From JAEUJM01 sp041908445 (lineage in GTDB: Bacteria > Actinomycetota > Acidimicrobiia > Acidimicrobiales > DATDAH01): 64,000 nucleotides of DNA. The notes beneath the pieces are model-generated. The model was not told the DNA's origin. It saw nothing but the letters and a program-made list of their open reading frames with translations, and did no database searches. The stretch lies in NCBI GenBank assembly GCA_041908445.1, contig JAYRFK010000008.1:62001-126000 (forward strand), written 5' to 3'. Within the stretch, counting starts at the first letter, position 1; every line of letters starts with the position of its first letter. Below are positions 17,903-24,679 of this stretch, piece by piece. The position numbers and the translations under genes are program-made.

Positions 17903-19138
17903 TCAGCCCCGGGCGACCACGAAGGCCGCGGTGGTGGTGAGGCTGCCGCCCACGTTCAGGGTCGCGACCCGTCGGGCGCCCTCGACCTGGACGTCGCCGG
18001 CCCGGCCGGTGACCTGGCGGGCCGCGTCCCAGAGCATGCGCACGCCGGTGGCGCCCACGGGGTGGCCCCCGGCGAGCAGGCCGCCCGAGGGGTTGACCGG
18101 GAGGTCGCCGTCGAGCTCGGTGCGGCCCTCCTCGATGGCCTTCCACGCCTCGCCGGGGTCGGTGAGGCCGAGGTGGTCGAGGGCGGCGTACTCGTTGATG
18201 GTGAAGCAGTCGTGGGTCTCCACCGCGTCGAGGTCGTCGACCGAGCCGACACCGGCCCGCCCGAACGCGTCGAGCACCGCGGCCCGTAGATGGGGGAACA
18301 GGTAGGGCTCGTCCCGGCTGGCGGCGAGCTTGTCGGCCATGGTCATGCGGGCGGTGCGGTGGCCCCAGCCGTCGATGCGGGCAACGTCGTCGAGCGAGCG
18401 GCCGTGGGCGGCGGCCCACCGCTCGGCGTAGGCCGGCGTGGCCAGCACGACCGCGGCGGCGCCGTCGGTGACCTGCGAGCAGTCGTAGCGGCGTAGGCGC
18501 CCGGCCACGACCGGGTTGAGCTCGTCGTCGTCGCCGAAGGCGTCGGCGCCCACCGACCAGGTGCGGGTCTGGGCCAGCGGGTTCCGCTGCGCGTTGGCGT
18601 AGGCCTTGCGGGCGATGGCGGCGAGGTGCTCGTCGTCGAGGCCGTAGCGGCGGTCGTACTCCTCGGCCACGTCGCTGAAGAGCTGCGGCCACGGGTAGTC
18701 GATGCCCGCCACCTCGTCGACCCGGCCGGCGGCGCCGAGGGTGTGCTGGGCCTCGAAGGCGCCGTTGGCCCGCATGAGCTCGACGCCCACCACGAGGGCG
18801 ACGTCAGCCCGCCCCGCGGCCAGGTCGGCGGTGGCGGCCAACAGGGCCATGCTCCCCGACGCGCAGGCGGCCTCGTGGCGGCTGATGCCGACGCCCTCGA
18901 GGCCCGGGACGGCGTCGACGAGCAGGCCGCCCAGGTGGCCCTGGCCCGAGTAGACCTCGGCGGCGAAGTTGCCGACGTGGGCCACGCCGACGTCGGCGGC
19001 CTCGACGTCGGCGTCGGCCAGGGCGCCGTGCGCGGCCTCGCCGAGCAGGTCGGTGAGGCCGAGGCCCTCACGGGCGGCGTTGCGGGCGAAGTCGGTCTGG
19101 TGGCCGCCCAGGACGAACGGCGTCGGCTCGCTCGTCAC
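17903..19138 (-). CDS. SCP-x-like thiolase family protein
   Basis: The 411-residue protein has the thiolase plan. The nucleophile is in EAACASGSMALLAA, followed by the second-half motif VETHDCFTINEYAA and the general-base His in GGLLAGGHPVGATGVRML. The sequence pattern is that of the SCP-2/SCP-x non-decarboxylating thiolases acting on acyl-CoA beta-keto substrates; the exact substrate cannot be read. GTG 19138 overlaps the carotenoid oxygenase stop by four bases (GTGA), so the two are translationally coupled. That suggests it may handle acyl-CoA derived from an apocarotenoid or a related lipid, which is inference. Confidence 0.9.
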   Translation of the reverse strand: MTSEPTPFVLGGHQTDFARNAAREGLGLTDLLGEAAHGALADADVEAADVGVAHVGNFAAEVYSGQGHLGGLLVDAVPGLEGVGISRHEAACASGSMALLAATADLAAGRADVALVVGVELMRANGAFEAQHTLGAAGRVDEVAGIDYPWPQLFSDVAEEYDRRYGLDDEHLAAIARKAYANAQRNPLAQTRTWSVGADAFGDDDELNPVVAGRLRRYDCSQVTDGAAAVVLATPAYAERWAAAHGRSLDDVARIDGWGHRTARMTMADKLAASRDEPYLFPHLRAAVLDAFGRAGVGSVDDLDAVETHDCFTINEYAALDHLGLTDPGEAWKAIEEGRTELDGDLPVNPSGGLLAGGHPVGATGVRMLWDAARQVTGRAGDVQVEGARRVATLNVGGSLTTTAAFVVARG

Positions 19139-20571
19139 GCGGAGCCGGCGAGGTCCTCGGCGGGGACCCACCACGAGTGGTAGCCGGCGGGCACGCGCGC
19201 GGGGACGGCCAGCCGGCAGACGGGCCCGTCCTCGAGGCGCTCGGCGTCGAGCACGTGCACCTCGGAGCGCCCCGTCGCCTCCTCGGCCACGAAGGCCACG
19301 AGGTAGCCCTCGGCCTCGTCGGTGCTGCCCACCTTGGGGCAGAACGGCGTCTCGCAGCCGTACCAGCCCTCGGGCCACGTGTGGCTGGTGGTGGCGCCGG
19401 TGAGGCGGTCGTGGCGGATGACGCCGTCGAAGGCCAGCTCGGAGCGCTCGGCGAATCGCATCAGGTACGAGTACCGGAAGGGCTGGCCGATGCGGCGGAC
19501 GTCGATGCGGGGGAACTCGGCCATCTGGTCGTCGAGGCGGCGCTTGGTGATGGTGCCGTCGGCGAGGTGGAAGGTCCACTCGGTGAGGAAGGGCTCGAGG
19601 CGCAGCATGGCGATCTGCGGGGCGTCCGGCAGGTCGGGGGCGTTGCCCGGGTCGGAGGCGAGCGGGTCGGCGATCTCGCAGCCGACGAGCTTGACCACGC
19701 CGTCCTCCTGCCATGCGCCGCACACGTGGTACATGAAGCACGGGTCGGTCTCGAACCACCGCACGTCGGCGACGGGCGCGCTGGTGTCGCCGTCGCGGGC
19801 CACGAGGCCGAAGCGGGCGGGCCGGTCGCGGTGGAAGGCCAGGCGGCTGCGGCCGTCGGCCTGCTCCCACATGAACGGGAAGTCGAACACGACGATCCAG
19901 TCGTCGCTGAAGGCGATGTCGTGCTGCAGGCGGGGCCCGCCGACCTCGACGGTCTGGCTGCGCACGACCTTGCCGTCGGGCGACACCACGCCGAGGGTGA
20001 GGAAGGGCGGCACCGGGTCGTAGTCGATGAAGAGCAGCTCACCGGTGACGGGATCGACCTTGGGGTGGGCGGCGATGTGGGTCTGCAGGGTGCCGCCGAA
20101 GTCCTCGGTGCCGAGGGTCTCCAGGTCGGGGAGCGAGACGCGGTAGGCGTCGCCGCCGAGCCACCACAGCGCCAGCAGCTCGCCGTTGAAGAACACCAGG
20201 TCGGTGTTGGCGGTGTCCTTGAAGACCTCGGGGAACTTGGAGAAGTCCGGCGGCTCGAGGATGCCGGTCCAGAGCGCCTCGCCCGCCTCCTCCTCGACCG
20301 CCAGGGCCCGGGTGCGCACGTAGCGGTTGGCGTAGCTGGCGCCGCCGTCGTGGAACTGCACGGCGTGGATCATCCCGTCGCCGTCGAACCAGTGGTAGCG
20401 GCCCTCGGGCTCGAAGCGGGGGTTGGAGCCGTTGCGGGTGAACACGCCCCGCAGGTCCGCCGGGATCTCGCCCTCGACCACCTCGAGGTCGGCCCGGACC
20501 TCCTCCTGGACGGGGGCGTACATCCCGTCGAGGTACGGCGAGCGCTGCTCGACGCGGGTCGTCATCGTCAT
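19135..20571 (-). CDS. Carotenoid cleavage oxygenase family protein
   Basis: This family uses non-haem iron on a seven-bladed propeller to cleave C=C bonds in carotenoids or stilbenes. The 478 residues carry four candidate iron His contexts: QTHIAAHPKVDP, LQHDIAFSDDW, FMYHVCGAW and PAGYHSWWVP at the C-terminus. The N-terminal ADLRGVFTRNGSNPRFEP and YHWFDGDGMIHAVQF are diagnostic. The start ATG 20571 has GAGGGG about eight bases upstream. The gene is first in a tight operon with a thiolase and a CHAD protein. The substrate is not predictable. Confidence 0.93.
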   Translation of the reverse strand: MTMTTRVEQRSPYLDGMYAPVQEEVRADLEVVEGEIPADLRGVFTRNGSNPRFEPEGRYHWFDGDGMIHAVQFHDGGASYANRYVRTRALAVEEEAGEALWTGILEPPDFSKFPEVFKDTANTDLVFFNGELLALWWLGGDAYRVSLPDLETLGTEDFGGTLQTHIAAHPKVDPVTGELLFIDYDPVPPFLTLGVVSPDGKVVRSQTVEVGGPRLQHDIAFSDDWIVVFDFPFMWEQADGRSRLAFHRDRPARFGLVARDGDTSAPVADVRWFETDPCFMYHVCGAWQEDGVVKLVGCEIADPLASDPGNAPDLPDAPQIAMLRLEPFLTEWTFHLADGTITKRRLDDQMAEFPRIDVRRIGQPFRYSYLMRFAERSELAFDGVIRHDRLTGATTSHTWPEGWYGCETPFCPKVGSTDEAEGYLVAFVAEEATGRSEVHVLDAERLEDGPVCRLAVPARVPAGYHSWWVPAEDLAGSA

Positions 20572-20612
20572 GGTGGAGCCCCCTCGGCGCGGTTGCGTCA
20601 GGGGTCCATCAT

Positions 20613-20634
20613 GCCGCACCCACCCGGGTGCGGC
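20613..20634. terminator. Perfect nine-base-pair hairpin
   Basis: GCCGCACCC and GGGTGCGGC flank the loop ACCC. It lies just past the end of the desaturase gene (stop at 20649, minus strand) and before the carotenoid oxygenase start. It is a likely terminator for the TetR-desaturase transcript, without a U-tract. Confidence 0.6.
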
Positions 20635-20648
20635 GCCGCCGCCCTGGC

Positions 20649-21284
20649 TCAGTCGGCGGGCGCCACCGAGGCGAAGGCGCGGGCCTGGTCGAGGGCGGCG
20701 GTGCGCTCGTCGCTGGTGGCGCTGCCCACGAGGACGTAGTCGTCGGCGTACTCGGGGCGGAGCTCACCGTCGTCGTCGAGGAGCCAGGCCATGGCCAGGC
20801 GCCGGGGGACCCGCACGCGCTCGGGGCGCTCGAGGGTGCCGAAGGCCCGGTCCCACCAGGGGACCGACACGCCGTGGTTGGCCATGGGGTGGCCGAAGTG
20901 GTGGTGGAAGTGGTGCACCCGCAGCCAGCGGGAGTAGGGGCCGGACGGGCCCCGGAGGTGGGCCTGGGCGTGGCAGTACTCGTAGACGCCGTAGCCGACC
21001 GCCCAGCCGGCGGCGACCGCGAGGCCGAGGGCGAGGCTGCCGGTGAGGTACCAGAACAGCGGGGTCCACACGGCGCCGCCGACGAGGCCGATCCCGATCC
21101 AGCTCAGGACGTTCGTGTAGGCGAGGCGCCAGTCGGCCCGCACGTGGTGCAGCAGGTGCTCGCGGCTCATGATCCCCTTGCCGTGGAGCTCGTGCATGGC
21201 GAAGCGGTGCAGCACGTACTCACCGAGGGTCCAGAGCAGCCAGCCGAGGGCGAAGGCGGCGAGGGCGAGGAGCAGGGACGTCAT
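20649..21284 (-). CDS. Membrane fatty-acid hydroxylase/sterol desaturase family protein
   Basis: This is a di-iron membrane oxidoreductase of 211 residues. The His boxes are visible as EYVLHRFAMH, SREHLLHHVRADW, EYCHAQAHLRG and RVHHFHHHFGHP. Hydrophobic segments lie at the N-terminus and around VLSWIGIGLVGGAVW to WAVGYGVYEY. The substrate is probably a lipid or carotenoid; carotenoid oxygenase is the next gene on the same strand, so carotenoid or retinoid hydroxylation is a reasonable guess only. GAGGTG sits six bases before ATG 21284, overlapping the TetR stop region; GTG 21293 is an alternative. It is probably co-transcribed with tetR. Confidence 0.87.
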   Translation of the reverse strand: MTSLLLALAAFALGWLLWTLGEYVLHRFAMHELHGKGIMSREHLLHHVRADWRLAYTNVLSWIGIGLVGGAVWTPLFWYLTGSLALGLAVAAGWAVGYGVYEYCHAQAHLRGPSGPYSRWLRVHHFHHHFGHPMANHGVSVPWWDRAFGTLERPERVRVPRRLAMAWLLDDDGELRPEYADDYVLVGSATSDERTAALDQARAFASVAPAD

Positions 21285-21294
21285 CGTGGTCACC

Positions 21295-22068
21295 TCAGAG
21301 GTGGTCGGCGACCCAGTGGTCGCTGGCGGTGCGGGCGGCGGCGAGGGCGTCGGCGTCGGCGCCCCAGCCCCGGAGCAGGGCGCGGGTGAGCTCGTGCCCG
21401 AGGGTGGCGCCGGTGGTGGGGACGCCGATGCCGAGGTCGTCGAGCTGGAGGCCGCCGTTGAGGGCGGTGACCCAGGCGAGGGTGCGGAGCAGGTCGCCGG
21501 CGAGGAGGGTGTCGACCGGGGAGGTGCCCGGTTCGTGGGCGGCGAGCGCGCCGGCGGCGACCGCCTCGGCGAGCAGACGGCGGGGCCGGTCGAGCACGCT
21601 CATGGCCGCGGGGACGACCGTGGCGGCGTCGTTGGCCTCCTGCACCTTCGGGGTGGCCAGCAGCTGTTGCTGGAGGCGGAACTCCCGGGCGTGGGACTCC
21701 GGTGCGGCGAGGAAGAGGTCGCTGAAGACCCAGAGACGGGCCAGCGCAGCGACCTCACCGGGGAGCGGGTCGGGGCGTGCGCCGGCTTCGAGGTCCCACG
21801 CCTGCAGGGTGGACTCGGCCACGCCACCGAGGGTGTGCAGGGCCCGCTGCTGCATCGCCGCGACGAGGGCGCTGCGAGAGGGGAAGTACGTGTACAGGGA
21901 GGCGGGGGCGTAGTCGGCGGCCTCGGCGAGGGCGGCCATGGTCACGCCCTCGACGCCGAGGCGCTCGCTCAGGTCCAGGGCGAGGTCGAGCAGGTCGTTG
22001 CGCTTGGCCGCCCGCTTGCGGGTGCGGCGGTCGGGCTCGGTCGACGTATCGACGTTTTCCGAAGGCAC
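21295..22068 (-). CDS. TetR-family repressor, leaderless and self-regulated
   Basis: The 257-residue protein has an N-terminal HTH (about 20-65): LDLALDLSERLGVEGVTMAALAEAAD followed by YAPASLYTYFPSRSALVAAM. The C-terminal ligand-binding half is all-helical and of unknown specificity. Start GTG 22068 lies seven bases from TACGTT and inside the spacer of an 11-base inverted repeat, so bound repressor would cover both -10 and start codon. It is followed by the desaturase gene after 10 bases, the most likely regulated partner. Confidence 0.9.
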   Translation of the reverse strand: MPSENVDTSTEPDRRTRKRAAKRNDLLDLALDLSERLGVEGVTMAALAEAADYAPASLYTYFPSRSALVAAMQQRALHTLGGVAESTLQAWDLEAGARPDPLPGEVAALARLWVFSDLFLAAPESHAREFRLQQQLLATPKVQEANDAATVVPAAMSVLDRPRRLLAEAVAAGALAAHEPGTSPVDTLLAGDLLRTLAWVTALNGGLQLDDLGIGVPTTGATLGHELTRALLRGWGADADALAAARTASDHWVADHL

Positions 22069-22104
22069 GTCGGAAAACGTACGTCAGTCGACGACCGGGG
22101 TCAA
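22052..22104 (-). promoter_or_regulatory. tetR promoter with overlapping perfect operator
   Basis: Read on the minus strand, TTGACC (22104-22099), 17 bases, then TACGTT (22081-22076) form a near-consensus promoter seven bases before GTG 22068. A perfect inverted repeat overlaps it: ACGTTTTCCGA (22052-22062), seven-base spacer, TCGGAAAACGT (22070-22080). The arrangement is that of a self-repressing TetR gene. Confidence 0.85.
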
Positions 22105-22126
22105 GGCGCCGGGAGGGACGACGGGG

Positions 22127-23251
22127 TCACGGCCAGAGGGGGACGAGCTGGCGCCCGTCGACCCACGCCTCCCAGCCGTTGCTGCAGCGGATGCGGGCCC
22201 AGTCGCCCGACCACTCGAGCACCTCGACGTCGAGGTCGGGGTCGAGGTTCGCGGCGGGTGCCGGGCCGGGGTCGGCGGCGGACCACGCCGGCATGCCGGT
22301 CCACGGCACCCGGTGGCTGGCCCGGTACGGCTCGGCGGCGGGCGCCGGTGCGGACACCGTGGGCTCGCCCCGCGGTGGGGTGACCGGCTCCGCCTCGGGC
22401 CACCGGCGCCCGTCGGTGAGGTCGAGGTCGTGGGCGCGGCACAGGTCGTGCAGGTCCCGGCCGAACGCCGCGGCCGACACGGGTCGGGCGGCGGGGTCAC
22501 GGGACAGCGCCTGGGTGATCGCGGCGGTGACGTCGGCGGGCACGTCCTCGCCCAGTGGCGCCGGCGGCATCGAGGTGATGCGCGCGACCACGGCGTCGAC
22601 GGTGTCGTCGGGGCCCACCGGGAACGGGGGAGCGCCACCGATGAGCTCGAACAGCACGGCGCCGAGGGAGTAGACGTCGGCGGCGACGGAGGGGGCGGCG
22701 CCGTCGAGCACCTCGGGGGCGGACCACACCACCGAGTCGGGGGTGCGGCCCTCACGGCGGGCCGGATCGCCGACGACCCGCGCGACCCGGAACTCCGCCA
22801 GGAGCGGGGTTCCGTCCGGCGCGACCAGGATGGCCTCGGGGTGCAGCTCGCCGTGGACCAGGCCGTGGCGGTGCACGGCGGCGAGGGCGTGGGCCACGTG
22901 GACACCGATGCGCAGCGCCTCTTGCCAGCCGACCGGCCCGCGGCGCGCCAGCAGGTCGGCGAGCGAGCCGTCCGGGAGGTACGCCATGACGAGGTACGGG
23001 CGGCCCTCGTCGTCGCGCCCGGCGTCGTGGAGGGTGACGACGGCGGGGTGGTCACCGAGTGCGCCGGCGGTGTGGCACTCCTCGTCGAACCGGGCGGCGG
23101 CCTCGTCGCCGAGCGGGTCGTGGAAGACCTTCACCGCCACCGGTCGCCCGAAGGCGGTCTGGGTGGCGCGGTACACCGTGGCGAATGGGTCCTCGGCGAG
23201 GACGGTGGCGCCGGCGAGGCCGGGCAGGTGCAGGGTGAGGTCGTCGGCCAT
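22127..23251 (-). CDS. Ser/Thr kinase-like protein lacking catalytic residues (predicted pseudokinase)
   Basis: A eukaryotic-type kinase fold (about 10-270) is clear: VAVKVF (the ATP lysine), RPYLVMAYLPDGSLADLL, WSAPEVLDG and DVYSLGAVLFELIGGAPPF. The key sites are altered. The glycine loop reads VLAEDPFATVYRA without its glycines. HRDxKPxN is HGELHPEA, and DFG is EFR. A Pro/Ala-rich linker leads to a C-terminal SH3-like segment (WSGDWARIRCSNGWEAWVDG). It probably acts as a scaffold or binding protein. It follows the 23260 gene by eight bases in the same operon. The SD-like GAGGG precedes ATG 23251. Confidence 0.88.
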   Translation of the reverse strand: MADDLTLHLPGLAGATVLAEDPFATVYRATQTAFGRPVAVKVFHDPLGDEAAARFDEECHTAGALGDHPAVVTLHDAGRDDEGRPYLVMAYLPDGSLADLLARRGPVGWQEALRIGVHVAHALAAVHRHGLVHGELHPEAILVAPDGTPLLAEFRVARVVGDPARREGRTPDSVVWSAPEVLDGAAPSVAADVYSLGAVLFELIGGAPPFPVGPDDTVDAVVARITSMPPAPLGEDVPADVTAAITQALSRDPAARPVSAAAFGRDLHDLCRAHDLDLTDGRRWPEAEPVTPPRGEPTVSAPAPAAEPYRASHRVPWTGMPAWSAADPGPAPAANLDPDLDVEVLEWSGDWARIRCSNGWEAWVDGRQLVPLWP

Positions 23252-23259
23252 GGGGACCC

Positions 23260-24634
23260 TCAGTCCGGGACCTCGAAGGTGATGATCGCCGAGTCGGTCC
23301 CGGGGGTCAGCACCCCGGTGTCGCCGGCGACGAACTCACCGTTGACCGAGACCTGGAGGTCGTATGTTCGCCCCGTCCTGGTCGCAGGCGTTGAAGTTGC
23401 GCACGTAGAGCTGGTACGTCCCGGGCAGGGCCTGGCCCGGCCCCCAGAACGCCTCCTCGCCGTGGCTGCCGGTGTCGGCGCAGTCGGGGATGTCGTCGCC
23501 GCCCACCAGGGTGCCGCCCGTGGACGTCGTCGGCGTCCCGAAGTAGAGCTCCTCGCCGCTCGGTTCGATGACGTGGAGGTCGAGGTCGTCGTTGCCACCC
23601 CAGGTGAGGATGATGTCGACGTCGTTCTCGCCGCTCAGGTCGTCCGGGGGCAGGGTGTCGGGGGGCACGGTGTCCGGGGGCAGCGTGTTCGGCGGCAGGG
23701 TGGTGTCGGGCCCGTCGTCGGTGCCGTCGCCGGGCTGGTCGTCGTCACCGTCGGTGCCGGGCGGTCGGGTGAAGGGGTCGCCGGTGTCGATGTCGGTGAT
23801 GACGAAGATGTCGATGGTCACGTTCACCTGGATGACGGTGAGGCTGGACGGGCTGAAGCCGGTCCACCGCGGGCCCCGGAACGTGGGCCGGGACGACACC
23901 GCGGTGGGCGGGGTGAGCGGGTTGCCGCAGGCGCAGCGGGCCCGCGGGATGCCCTGGCGGTCCACCAGCACCGCCGTGCCGGCCTGCAGCACGGTCTGGA
24001 TGGTGGTGGCGCGGCCGTTGCGGAAGCCGTGGTTGGTCACCCGGGTGTCGCTGCGGAGCTGCATCGAGGTGAGCCCGAGGATGTAGTCCTCGAGGTCCTC
24101 GAAGGCGATGCCCTGCACGCCCGCCCAGGCCCGGCCCTTCTCGGGGTTGGCCTGGAGGAAGTTGATCATCTGGCGTCGGTCGCACTGCGCCTGGTTCTGG
24201 GTGCCGCCGTAGAGGCCGGGCTCGGAGCCGGCGGCGCTGCGCACCTCGACGGTGCCGCCGGCGGAGGTGCCGGTCGTGCCCTGCGAGGCGACCGCCCGGT
24301 TGTCGGGGTTGGCCACGCTGTCGGTGAACGGGTCGTCACCGACGTCGGTGGCGGGGGCGAGGAAGATCTCGCCGGCCTCGGCGTCGTCCTGGGTCAACAC
24401 GAGCACGCCGACGGTGACGGCGATCAACAAGACGACGACGCCCACGGCGATGCCGACGATGAGGCCGGTGTTGGAGCGCTTGGGTGGCGGGGGCTCGGCG
24501 GGGGGCTGGTAGCCGAAGCCGCCCGAGGGCGGGCCGGCGGGGCCACGCGGGGGCCCGGGGGGCGGTCCGCCGGGTGGCGGGAAGGGCGGCGGGCCCGCGG
24601 GACCACCGGTGGGCGGCGGGACGGGAGTGGTCAT
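23260..24634 (-). pseudogene. DUF6777-like membrane protein with YfaP/DUF2135-like end, one frameshift
   Basis: ATG 24634 opens a Pro/Gly-rich tail, then one membrane segment (LIVGIAVGVVVLLIAVTVGV, about residues 48-68). An extracellular domain like DUF6777 follows (CDRRQMINFLQANPEKG, GIPRARCACGNPL), then a Pro/Thr linker and a beta-sandwich of YfaP type (ILTWGGNDDLDLHV, PGTYQLYVRNFNACDQDG). The frame then fails: it continues ANIRPPGLGQR and stops. Removing one base at about 23365 joins DGAN to YDLQVSVNGEFVAGD and a proper end TFEVPD at 23260. It may be a sequencing error, phase variation or a true lesion. The kinase-like gene follows after eight bases. Confidence 0.8.
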
Positions 24635-24679
24635 GGCTGCAGTCAACGCCCGATCCACGCCGCTGGGCAGGGCCGAACG

